From: Hyphomicrobiales bacterium
GTDB taxonomy: Bacteria; Pseudomonadota; Alphaproteobacteria; Rhizobiales; MH13
Assembly: GCA_017642935.1 (NCBI GenBank)
Contig: JAEPOK010000001.1
Coordinates: 434,001 to 498,000 of the forward strand
Direction of reading: 5' to 3'
DNA length: 64,000 bases
The notes under the pieces are model-generated. The model made no database searches, had not been told where the DNA came from, and saw only the letters and a program-made list of their open reading frames with translations. Below, in pieces: positions 9,384 to 17,618 of this stretch; the first letter of the stretch is position 1, and every line of letters begins with the position of its first letter. The position numbers and the translations under genes are program-made.

Positions 9384-10532
9384 ATGACCACGCTTGCTGT
9401 TCAGGACATCAAGAAAAACTTTGGCCCGACGGAGGTGCTCAAAGACATCGACATGGAGATCGGCACCGGCGATTTTTTGGTGCTGGTCGGCCCATCGGGC
9501 TGCGGCAAGTCCACACTGCTCAACATCATTGCCGGGTTGGAAAACCAAACCTCCGGCAAAGTGGTGATTGCCGGGCGCGATGTTTCCAATTTGCAGCCCA
9601 AGGAGAGGGACATTGCGATGGTGTTCCAGTCCTATGCGCTCTACCCCTCGATGACTGTCGAACGGAACATCGGCTTCTCGCTGGAAATGGCCGGCGTCGA
9701 CAAAGCCAAGCGGATGGAGCGCATCCGAGAAGTCGCCGAGCTTTTGAAAATCACCGACCTGTTAAACCGTCGCCCGAGCCAGCTTTCCGGCGGTCAGCGT
9801 CAGCGCGTTGCCATGGGCCGCGCTTTGGTGCGCGAGCCGCAAGTGTTTCTGTTCGACGAGCCACTATCGAATTTGGACGCCAAGCTGCGCGTGGACATGC
9901 GTGTTGAGATCAAAAAACTGCACCAACGCCTTGGCGCGACGATCGTTTATGTGACCCACGATCAGATCGAAGCCATGACGATGGCGACAAAAATCGCCGT
10001 CATGAAGGGCGGTATTATCCAACAATTTGGTGCGCCCAAGGATATCTATGACCGCCCGTCCAACACGTTTGTTGCAACCTTTATGGGTTCGCCGGCGATG
10101 AACCTTCTCACCGGCACCATCAAGAAGGATGGTGCTGGTTGGGTTATAGATCACGGAACAGAGAAGGTAGCCGTGCCGCGCCATGTGGATGTTTCTGGCT
10201 TGCGCGAAGGCCAGGACGTTCTACTTGGCATCCGTCCTGAAGGGGTGCATTTGGCATCAGAAGTCGCGCACGACAACCGTATCGATCAGGGCTGGGAATT
10301 CGAGCGCACTGTTGATGTCACCGAACCAACGGGTCCGGCAACACTCGCCCTCTTTGAGGTTGATGGCACCGAGTTTCACGCATCGCTTTCCGGCGATGCA
10401 GACGTGGAAGCAGGTAAGAGCTACCGGTTCAAAGCCGATCTTTCCAAAGCCCTTTTGTTCGACGCGTTGAGTGAACAACGCATTGCGCATGTGGACGAAA
10501 CACGTGCGCCAGAAGAGACGCAAGCGGCCTAG
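9384..10532 (+). CDS. Sugar ABC transporter ATP-binding protein (UgpC/MsmK family)
   Basis: ATPase of 382 residues driving the CUT1 sugar importer. Walker A GPSGCGKST near residues 38-46, signature LSGGQRQR, Walker B 'FDEPLSNLD', the switch His in 'YVTHDQIEAMT', and a C-terminal regulatory TOBE region (about 240-360). Two bases separate it from the oxidoreductase gene, so transport and catabolic genes look co-transcribed. Confidence 0.92.
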   Translation: MTTLAVQDIKKNFGPTEVLKDIDMEIGTGDFLVLVGPSGCGKSTLLNIIAGLENQTSGKVVIAGRDVSNLQPKERDIAMVFQSYALYPSMTVERNIGFSLEMAGVDKAKRMERIREVAELLKITDLLNRRPSQLSGGQRQRVAMGRALVREPQVFLFDEPLSNLDAKLRVDMRVEIKKLHQRLGATIVYVTHDQIEAMTMATKIAVMKGGIIQQFGAPKDIYDRPSNTFVATFMGSPAMNLLTGTIKKDGAGWVIDHGTEKVAVPRHVDVSGLREGQDVLLGIRPEGVHLASEVAHDNRIDQGWEFERTVDVTEPTGPATLALFEVDGTEFHASLSGDADVEAGKSYRFKADLSKALLFDALSEQRIAHVDETRAPEETQAA

Positions 10533-10534
10533 AC

Positions 10535-11602
10535 ATGAGCGATCAATCCCCCTTCCGGATCGGTGTTCTCGGCGCCGGGCCGATCGCCCAGTTCGGCCAT
10601 TTTGAGGCCTGCGCCAAAGCCAGCAACGCCGAGCTTTACGCGATCTGCGACGTGGCCGAGGACCTTGCCGAGCGTATGGCGGTGACCCACGACGCGGGCC
10701 AAGTGTTCACCGACTACGATGCGATGCTCGCTGATCCGGATCTGGATGGCGTGATTATCGCGACGTCTGATCCGTTCCATGTGCCGATGTCGATCAAGGC
10801 GCTCGAAGCGGGCAAGGCGGTCCTCAGCGAAAAGCCTCTCGGCATCAGCGTGGAAGACGTGTTGGAGCTCGAAGCGGCTGTTGAGCGGACGGGCGGCTAT
10901 TTGCAAGTCGGCCACATGAAGCGTTTTGATCCTGGGATCGAGGCGGCCAAGACCTTCATCGACGAGAAGTTGGGAGAGGTTCTGGCGCTGAAGGCCTGGT
11001 ACTGCGACTCGACCCACCGCTACACCAACACCGACGCGGTGCAGCCGCTACCGGTGCGTTCGGCCAACGCCAAGAAACCGGCAGGCGATCCCAAGGCCGA
11101 CAAGCAGAGCTATTTCATGCTCGCGCACGGGTCGCATCTTGTTGATTTGATGCGTCATTTGGCTGGTGAGATCACCAGCGTTTCAGCGCGACTGTCGGAA
11201 AAGTTCGGCGCCTATTGCTGGTTTGTCGATGTGGAGTTTGCCAATGGCACGCTAGGTCATATGGACCTCACCGTGGCCGTGCGCATGGACTGGCACGAGG
11301 GCTTCCAGATGTATGGCGAGCACGGCGCCATTCTCGCGAAAACCTATAACCCTTGGTACTACCGCTCCTCCGAAGTCGATATTTTCGATGAACCGACCGC
11401 CAGCACCACACGCGTGCTTGGGGCCGATGGACACTTTTTCCGCCGCCAGGTGGAAGGGTTTGCGCGGGGCGCGCGTGGGGAAAAAACGCAAGCCGCTGAC
11501 ATTGTTGATGGCGTGCAAAGCGTGAAGGTTATGGCAGCGATCCGCCAGTCGGTGGCAAGCGGTCAACCGGTCGATGTGGCCAGCGCGAGCGGAGCGGTCT
11601 GA
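10535..11602 (+). CDS. Gfo/Idh/MocA-family sugar oxidoreductase
   Basis: NAD(P)-dependent dehydrogenase of 355 residues. An N-terminal Rossmann fold starts 'GVLGAGPIAQFGHFEAC', the family EKPLGIS motif (catalytic-type Lys near residue 99) follows, and the C-terminal alpha/beta sheet domain binds substrate. Family members oxidise a sugar hydroxyl, often at C3, or interconvert inositols. The stop overlaps the next start by one base. With two TIM-barrel isomerases next to it, a 3-keto sugar intermediate is plausible (compare levoglucosan dehydrogenase loci), but the substrate is inferred only. Confidence 0.85.
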   Translation: MSDQSPFRIGVLGAGPIAQFGHFEACAKASNAELYAICDVAEDLAERMAVTHDAGQVFTDYDAMLADPDLDGVIIATSDPFHVPMSIKALEAGKAVLSEKPLGISVEDVLELEAAVERTGGYLQVGHMKRFDPGIEAAKTFIDEKLGEVLALKAWYCDSTHRYTNTDAVQPLPVRSANAKKPAGDPKADKQSYFMLAHGSHLVDLMRHLAGEITSVSARLSEKFGAYCWFVDVEFANGTLGHMDLTVAVRMDWHEGFQMYGEHGAILAKTYNPWYYRSSEVDIFDEPTASTTRVLGADGHFFRRQVEGFARGARGEKTQAADIVDGVQSVKVMAAIRQSVASGQPVDVASASGAV

Positions 11603-12423
11603 TGCAGATCGGGATCTTCGCCAAGACGTTCCCCGGCAGCGATCCTGATACGGTTCTGGCTGCGGTCAACGCGGCCGGTTTTGTCGCGACTCAATACAAT
11701 TGGTCGTGCTCTGGTCTGGCCTCTGTTCCAGACGAAATCCCAACTCGTCTGGAACAAAATGTCTTAGTCGCGACAAAGACTCACGATCTCGACATGGTTG
11801 CCGTGTCGGGCACGGTGAACCTCATCCACCCGGATTTGGAGGTGCGCCAGAGCGGCATCGACAATCTCAAAACCGTGATCCGCTCTGCCCCGGCCATCGG
11901 CGCGCCGGTGGTGACGCTCTGCACCGGGTCACGCAATGCGGAGGATCAGTGGGCCGATCATGCCGACAATCACAGCGAGGAGGCCTGGGCTGATCTTCTC
12001 ACCGCCATTGAGCAGCTTGTGCCGGTCGCTGAAGAAGCTGGCCTCAAGCTAGGCGTCGAGCCAGAATTGGCCAATGTTATCAACAGCGCCGAGGCCGCCA
12101 AGCGGCTTATCGATGAGCTTCAAAGTGACGCGCTTACCATCGTCTTTGATCCTGCCAATTTGTTTGAAATCGCCTCGCTGGACGAGCAGCAGCACATCGT
12201 CGCCGAAGGCTTGGAACGGCTCGCAGGCTACATCGGCATGGCCCATGCCAAAGACCGCACCGAGGATGGCGATTTCACTGCCGCGGGGCAGGGGGTTCTG
12301 GATTACCCGTTCTTTCTAGGTCGTTTGCGGGACGTTGGCTTCGATGGGCCGCTGGTCACCCATGGGTTGTCGGCGGACGAAGCACCAGGGGTTGCCACGT
12401 TCCTGAAGGAGCAATTGGCATGA
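11602..12423 (+). CDS. Sugar phosphate isomerase/epimerase-like TIM barrel protein
   Basis: Xylose-isomerase-like TIM barrel of 273 residues. Likely metal ligands can be followed: Glu in 'GVEPELANV', Asp in 'IVFDPANLF' and His in 'IGMAHAKDR'. The usual fourth ligand, Glu in a terminal '(V/I)EH' strand motif, appears as Thr in 'PLVTHGLS', so the metal site may be altered or lost. That would fit an eliminase/hydratase-type or otherwise modified reaction on a keto-sugar. It sits between the oxidoreductase (1-base overlap) and the hydrolase (4-base overlap). Confidence 0.78.
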   Translation: MQIGIFAKTFPGSDPDTVLAAVNAAGFVATQYNWSCSGLASVPDEIPTRLEQNVLVATKTHDLDMVAVSGTVNLIHPDLEVRQSGIDNLKTVIRSAPAIGAPVVTLCTGSRNAEDQWADHADNHSEEAWADLLTAIEQLVPVAEEAGLKLGVEPELANVINSAEAAKRLIDELQSDALTIVFDPANLFEIASLDEQQHIVAEGLERLAGYIGMAHAKDRTEDGDFTAAGQGVLDYPFFLGRLRDVGFDGPLVTHGLSADEAPGVATFLKEQLA

Positions 12424-13271
12424 TGCGCAGCTTCGATCATGACGGGCTGTCGCTGTCCTTCCGCGATGAGGGGGCTGGCCCGGTGCTTCTCTTCCAGCAC
12501 GGGCTCGGTGCAAACGCAGATCAACCCTTTGAAATTATGAGCGATCTCGATGGCTTCCGGCGCATCACACTGGAGTGTCGAGGACATGGCGGCAGTCATC
12601 TCGGGGCTGCTGAGGACCTATCGATTGCCACCTTTGCCGACGACCTGTTGGCGCTGATGGACCATCTGGAAATTGCCCGCGCCCAGGTCGGTGGCATCTC
12701 CATGGGCGCAGCCATCACAACGCGGTTTGCAGTTCTCAATCCATTGCGCGCCCAGTCGCTATGCATCGCCCGCCCTGCCTGGTTCGATCGTGCGGCGCCA
12801 GACAACATGGCGATCTTTGCCGTCGCATCAGCCTTTCTTGAAGCTCATGGGGTTGAAGAGGGCCGGGCGCAATTCGAAGCCTCAGCACCTTTCAAAGTAC
12901 TCTTGGAGGCTTCGCCTGACAATGCGGCGTCTCTTCTCGGTCAGTTTGACCGGGCCGATCCGCTGTCGACGCAATTGCTGCTTTCGCGGTTGGCCGTTGA
13001 TGGCCCCGGTATCTCGTTTGCCGATTATCACGCGCTGCGCTTGCCGGTGCAGGTGATCGGCCATGGGCTTGATGCGGTTCATCCCTGGTCGATGGCGCAA
13101 GCAATTGCCGATGCCGTTCCAGGCGCGCAGCTTGTTGAAATCACGGCAAAAAGCACCAGCAAAGAGCGGTATTTGAGCGAGTTTTCATCGTCGCTGCAAC
13201 AGTTTGTATCAGGCGTTGAGGCCTCGGAAAGTGCCACCTCCAACCCGGTGTTGGGGCACCAGCATGGCTAG
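12420..13271 (+). CDS. Alpha/beta hydrolase
   Basis: Alpha/beta-hydrolase fold protein of 283 residues. The oxyanion region 'FQHGLGANADQ', the nucleophile elbow GISMG (Ser near residue 96) and a late His in the 'AVHPWSMA' area are visible. Cytosolic, no signal peptide. The position inside a sugar catabolic operon suggests a lactone or sugar ester substrate, for example a product of the upstream dehydrogenase; this is inference. It overlaps both neighbours by a few bases. Confidence 0.8.
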   Translation: MMRSFDHDGLSLSFRDEGAGPVLLFQHGLGANADQPFEIMSDLDGFRRITLECRGHGGSHLGAAEDLSIATFADDLLALMDHLEIARAQVGGISMGAAITTRFAVLNPLRAQSLCIARPAWFDRAAPDNMAIFAVASAFLEAHGVEEGRAQFEASAPFKVLLEASPDNAASLLGQFDRADPLSTQLLLSRLAVDGPGISFADYHALRLPVQVIGHGLDAVHPWSMAQAIADAVPGAQLVEITAKSTSKERYLSEFSSSLQQFVSGVEASESATSNPVLGHQHG

Positions 13272-14193
13272 CGCCGAGACGATCTTGGTGGCCGATGTCG
13301 GCGGTACGTCGATGAAGCTCGGCGCCGTTGTCAACGGTGCCCCGTCATCCTACAGCCAGCGGGTTTCCTCTCGCGAGTTGCGCTGCGCTGACCCGCTGGG
13401 CGCGCTGGAAGATGTCTTTCGCAGCTTTGCCGATGCCCATGGCCTTGCCTTCGATGCCGTGGTGATGACGGTTCCCGGATTTGTTGATCGCGACTTTGAT
13501 CACGTGCTCTTTGCAGCCAACTTGCCGGAATTCAATGGACTGCCGTTGGCGTCGGGTCTGGTTCAACGTCTTGGCTTGCCGGTGGTATTGGAACGGGATG
13601 CTGTGCTGCTCCTTCAGGGCGAGCAGGCCAAAGGTGTTGCGCAAGGTTGCAGCAGCGTGCTCGGCATTTTCTTTGGCACCGGCGTTGGTGCTGCCTTGAT
13701 CGAGGATGGCAAGGTTTTTCGCGGCGCCGGTTGGGCGCTGGAAATCGGGCACATGCCGATCCACGGCGATGCCGAACCGCTTGATGGGTTGAAGGCCGAC
13801 AGTCTGGAAGTCTACGCGTCGGGCCGCCGGCTGAACCAACTGGCGACGACCTATGGCGTGCCCGTGGATGCGCTTTTTGAGCAAGAAGGTTCGCCCGCGC
13901 TCAGCGCCGATCTTGAAACGTTCGTGCGGGATCAGGCCTTTGCCACCGCGTCGAGCCTGCTCATGCTTTGCCCAGAGACGCTTGTGCTCGGCGGTGGGGT
14001 GTTGGAGATGCGTGGCTATCCGCGCGATGCACTGGTGGCGCAAATTCGCGAGCGCGCGAGCCTTCCGCCGCACAGGCATCTGGACATTCGTTTTGCCACC
14101 CGTGGTTGGCGCGCGGTTCTGGATGCTGCGCCACATTTGGTTACCGAACGGGGCGAACGCATTTCTCACGACGCGCTGCATGCGCATGCCTGA
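13264..14193 (+). CDS. ROK-family sugar kinase, allose kinase (AlsK)-like
   Basis: ROK kinase of 309 residues. The phosphate loop 'DVGGTSMKLGAV' is at residues about 11-22 and the second ATP loop 'GTGVGAAL' near the middle; the C-terminal 'VLGGGVLEMRGYPRDAL' closely recalls E. coli AlsK. The zinc-binding CxCGxxGCxE motif after the catalytic 'EIGHMPI' is replaced by a Cys-free stretch (GDAEPLDGLKADSLE), which is unusual for the family. Start chosen at ATG 13264 (MASAETILV), overlapping the hydrolase; an in-frame start at 13204 is unlikely. It probably phosphorylates the hexose released by the pathway. Confidence 0.82.
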   Translation: MASAETILVADVGGTSMKLGAVVNGAPSSYSQRVSSRELRCADPLGALEDVFRSFADAHGLAFDAVVMTVPGFVDRDFDHVLFAANLPEFNGLPLASGLVQRLGLPVVLERDAVLLLQGEQAKGVAQGCSSVLGIFFGTGVGAALIEDGKVFRGAGWALEIGHMPIHGDAEPLDGLKADSLEVYASGRRLNQLATTYGVPVDALFEQEGSPALSADLETFVRDQAFATASSLLMLCPETLVLGGGVLEMRGYPRDALVAQIRERASLPPHRHLDIRFATRGWRAVLDAAPHLVTERGERISHDALHAHA

Positions 14194-14204
14194 AGGAACC
14201 CATC

Positions 14205-15092
14205 ATGTCCACTGATCATCTCCCCAACAAGCTTGGCGTTCATGCGCTGGTTTGGACCGCATCGTGGGACGAGGACGAGCTCAACCGTGCGTTCGAGAAT
14301 TCACGCAGGATTGGGTACGAGCTGATTGAGCTGCCGCGCTTCGACCCGTCCATGATCAGCGTGGACAAGCTTCGCGCCCTGCTCGACAAGCACGATCTGA
14401 AATGCGCTATCACCATGGGGCTGGCCTGGGATGCGGACATCTCCAATCCTGATCCAGAGGTCGCCCGTCGTGGAGAGGTTATGCTGGAGAATGCAGTCTC
14501 AGCCGCACGTGACATTGGCGTGGAACTGCTTGGCGGCATCTTGTACTCGGCGCTCGGAAAGTACCCCAAAGCACCGACGCCTAAAGGCCGACAGAATGCG
14601 GTCGATGCCATTCGCCGGATCGCCGACAAAGCGCAGGCGGCCGAGGTGCCGACGGTGCTGGAGATCGTCAATCGCTACGAGACGAACCTGCTAAATTCCA
14701 CTGATCAGGGTCTGCAATTCCTTGCTGATGTCGGCCATGACTGGCCGAAACTTCACCTTGATACCTACCATATGAACATTGAAGAATGTGACATCGGTGA
14801 TGCGCTGCGGCGCGCAGGCGACAAGCTCGGCTACTTCCATATCGGCGAGAACAATCGCGGACCGCTGGGCTCCGGTTCGATCGACTTCGCCGGTGCCTTC
14901 ACCGCACTGCGCGACATCGACTACAAAGGCTGGATTACCTTTGAGAGCTTTTCATCGGAAGTGCTCGACGAGGGGCTTTCCAACGACATCGCGATCTGGC
15001 GGAACATGTGGACCGACAATGTCGCCCTTTCTGACCATGCCTATCGTTATATGGTCAGCCAAGTCGAAGCCTCGATGGTGCGCGCCAGTTAA
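14205..15092 (+). CDS. D-tagatose/D-allulose 3-epimerase family protein
   Basis: TIM-barrel ketose 3-epimerase of 295 residues, starting at ATG 14205 after AAGGA. All metal ligands and substrate residues known for the Pseudomonas cichorii enzyme are present one position later: Glu153, Asp186, His212, Glu247, plus His189 and Arg218. This is direct support for a working Mn2+-dependent C3 epimerase acting on free ketohexoses such as D-allulose, D-tagatose or D-fructose. It ends the sugar operon and runs into the convergent aldehyde dehydrogenase with a 4-base overlap of the ends. Confidence 0.87.
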   Translation: MSTDHLPNKLGVHALVWTASWDEDELNRAFENSRRIGYELIELPRFDPSMISVDKLRALLDKHDLKCAITMGLAWDADISNPDPEVARRGEVMLENAVSAARDIGVELLGGILYSALGKYPKAPTPKGRQNAVDAIRRIADKAQAAEVPTVLEIVNRYETNLLNSTDQGLQFLADVGHDWPKLHLDTYHMNIEECDIGDALRRAGDKLGYFHIGENNRGPLGSGSIDFAGAFTALRDIDYKGWITFESFSSEVLDEGLSNDIAIWRNMWTDNVALSDHAYRYMVSQVEASMVRAS

Positions 15093-16465
15093 AGTTGCTT
15101 TTTGAGGTGATAGGATTTCGGGCGGGTTACAGCGTGGAAACCGAGGATCGATAGGGATCCCCCGCGCCCCGTGTTCTTGCAGCCTGTCCAGCAGAGAGCC
15201 GGATCGACATAGTCGCAGCGATTCATGAAGACGATGCCGTTTTCGAGCCGCGCTCCAATGGCGGCGGCGCGTTCTGCGTCACTGGTCCAGAGCGATGCGG
15301 TGAGGCCGTAGGCTGAATCGTTCATCAACGCGATGGCCTCCTCGTCGTTTTCAACCTTCATGATGCCAACGACAGGGCCAAAGGTTTCCTCGCGCATCAG
15401 CGCCATCGTGTGATCAACATTGGTGAGGATCTGCGGTGAGACGTAAGCGCCACCATCATCACCCTCAAGCGTTGGAATGTGGGCGACAGCCCCAGCGCCC
15501 ATCGCATCGGAAATGTGGCGACGGACGGTCTTGGCGAAACGTTCATTGGCCATCGGCCCGATCGTTGTGGCCTCATCCAGCGGGTTGCCGAGCCTATAGC
15601 CGCGGGTCAGCGCGACGGCTTTCTCAACGAACGCATCATAATGCTTTGCCGTCACATAGATGCGCTCAATGCCGCAGCAGCATTGGCCGGAGTTGAACAT
15701 CGCGCCATCGACCAGCGTTTCGACGGCGGCATCCAGATCGGCATCGTCCATCACATAGCCTGCGTCCTTGCCGCCGAGCTCAAAGCTCATCGACGTAAAC
15801 GTGCCTGCTGCGGCGCGTTCCACACGGCGCCCGCCTTCGACAGACCCTGTGAAGTTAACATAGTCGAACGCACCTTCACCGAGCAGCGCCTCGGCGGTTG
15901 GATGGTCTACGAAGATGTTGGCGATGAGTTCGTCTGGCATGCCGGCCTGGTGAAACGCTTGGGCGATACGCTCTCCGACCAGTAGCGTCTGCTCGGCATG
16001 TTTGATCAGCACCGCGTTGCCTGCGATCAGCGCTGGAACCACCGTGTTCATGGCTGTCAGATAAGGATAGTTCCAGGGTGCGATCACGAAAACCAGGCCC
16101 ATTGGTTCGCGGGCGAGGCGCCGCTCATAGGCGTCGGAGTCTTCGATGATCGTTGGCGCCAGGGCCGAGGGTGCTAGCCCTGCCATATAGTCGGCGCGCT
16201 CCTGCACACCGCCAAACTCGCCGCCATACCGAACCGGCCGGCCCATCATGTGGGCCAATTCAACGGTGATTTCCTCGTTCATCGCACCAAGATTGGCGAC
16301 GCCGGCCATAACCTGCGTGATGCGATCGTCCAGCGGTACTTGCGCCCAAACCTTTTGGGCTCGTTTGGCTTCTTCGATTCGCCCACGCGCTTCGTCCAGC
16401 GAAAGCGCTTGGCGGGTCGCAAACACTGATCCGTCGATGGGAGACAGGCACTGGAGCGTAGTCAT
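15089..16465 (-). CDS. NAD(P)-dependent aldehyde dehydrogenase
   Basis: ALDH-superfamily enzyme of 458 residues oxidising an aldehyde to its acid. The general base Glu in 'FELGGKDAGYV' and the catalytic Cys in 'NSGQCCCGIERIYV' are present. It lacks the longer N-terminal arm of some classes and resembles succinate-semialdehyde or general short-chain aldehyde dehydrogenases; the substrate is not clear. It is on the opposite strand to the sugar operon and followed closely by the transglutaminase gene upstream (9-base gap), so it may share that promoter. Confidence 0.87.
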   Translation of the reverse strand: MTTLQCLSPIDGSVFATRQALSLDEARGRIEEAKRAQKVWAQVPLDDRITQVMAGVANLGAMNEEITVELAHMMGRPVRYGGEFGGVQERADYMAGLAPSALAPTIIEDSDAYERRLAREPMGLVFVIAPWNYPYLTAMNTVVPALIAGNAVLIKHAEQTLLVGERIAQAFHQAGMPDELIANIFVDHPTAEALLGEGAFDYVNFTGSVEGGRRVERAAAGTFTSMSFELGGKDAGYVMDDADLDAAVETLVDGAMFNSGQCCCGIERIYVTAKHYDAFVEKAVALTRGYRLGNPLDEATTIGPMANERFAKTVRRHISDAMGAGAVAHIPTLEGDDGGAYVSPQILTNVDHTMALMREETFGPVVGIMKVENDEEAIALMNDSAYGLTASLWTSDAERAAAIGARLENGIVFMNRCDYVDPALCWTGCKNTGRGGSLSILGFHAVTRPKSYHLKKQL

Positions 16466-16474
16466 ATCGCTTTC

Positions 16475-17347
16475 CTAAGTCTGTAAGGCCACGGTGACGT
16501 TGACCTCCGGCGGGCCGCCGACGCCAGCTGGCCCGGTGAAGCTCCCCGTCAACGGGATGGCTTGCGAAGGTTTGCGCACGCTGGCCACTTTAATGAGATC
16601 GGCGGTCCCGGTGAGATTGTTGGTGGGGTCGAAATCGACCCAGCCAATGTCGGGTACGAAAAGTTCTGCCCAGGCATGGGTCGAGGCGGCGCCTTGATAC
16701 CCTTGTTGGCCACCATCAAGGGCCGGCGAATAGAGGTAACCGGTCGAGAAGCGGGCAGCAAAACCGAGCACGCGGGCCGCCTCCATCATGAAGAATGCAT
16801 AGTCGCGGCAGGTGCCAGAGCCCCGGGCCAAAAGCTCCAGCGGCTTTAGCGTGCCTTCGTCATAACGGGCTTCATAGGCGAAACCTTCATAGACCGCTTG
16901 CATGAGATTGCGTGCCACCTGCAAGGCGTCGGCGTTGTTGCGAATGCCGCGTGCATTGATCCAGGTCTCCAGATCAGCGGCGGCGTGTTCGTCATCCATC
17001 AAGAGAAGCGTTGCCAAATCGCGCCGATCTTCCGGACTGTACTGGATAGGGTAGGGAGCTTGGCGGCCATCGACGACCATGCTTTCCGGTGAAGCGGGAA
17101 AACGTTCCAGCACCAGTTTTGACGTGACCGAAAGCTGCGATGATCGACCGGTGAAGGCGATCGTGGCGATAGAATTGCCGAAGACGTCGAACGACCAAGT
17201 GATAGGCGCGTTCGGGGCTAGCGCAAGGGTGGCGTTGACGACGCGCAGATGATGACCATCGCGCGGGCGCAGCATAGCACGATGGCTGTGCAGTTCGACC
17301 GGCTGCGAGAATTGGTAGCGAGTCTGGTGGCTGATGGAAAAGCGCAT
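16475..17347 (-). CDS. Transglutaminase-like cysteine protease/amidase family protein
   Basis: Protein of 290 residues with an N-terminal bacterial transglutaminase-like region and a transglutaminase core. The catalytic Cys is in 'GSGTCRDYAFFMMEAAR' (about residue 179), the His in 'STHAWAELFVP' (about 224) and the Asp in 'WVDFDPTNN'. No signal peptide was seen, so it is probably cytosolic. Related genes often sit near circularly permuted ATP-grasp genes, but none is here. The natural substrate is unknown. Confidence 0.82.
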   Translation of the reverse strand: MRFSISHQTRYQFSQPVELHSHRAMLRPRDGHHLRVVNATLALAPNAPITWSFDVFGNSIATIAFTGRSSQLSVTSKLVLERFPASPESMVVDGRQAPYPIQYSPEDRRDLATLLLMDDEHAAADLETWINARGIRNNADALQVARNLMQAVYEGFAYEARYDEGTLKPLELLARGSGTCRDYAFFMMEAARVLGFAARFSTGYLYSPALDGGQQGYQGAASTHAWAELFVPDIGWVDFDPTNNLTGTADLIKVASVRKPSQAIPLTGSFTGPAGVGGPPEVNVTVALQT

Positions 17348-17618
17348 ACGGCGAATTGATGAACCTCAATGTGGGCACTGCGGATGTAACGCTAGCGTGC
17401 CGATGTGGGAAGATGATCTTGCGCTGATGCGATCACTTTGCGCGAAGGGATCGATGCTATGTGTGGCCTTTGTGGTTTTGGATTGACCGACGCTCAGATG
17501 GTCTTAGAGCTGGACGAGAACAAGCCACGCGACGAGATGGAATCAGTGGGCGGCGAGGAAAAAGCGCATCTTTCGCTTGAAAACTCAGCGTTATTGTCGT
17601 CCCAAATAGAAATCCCAA

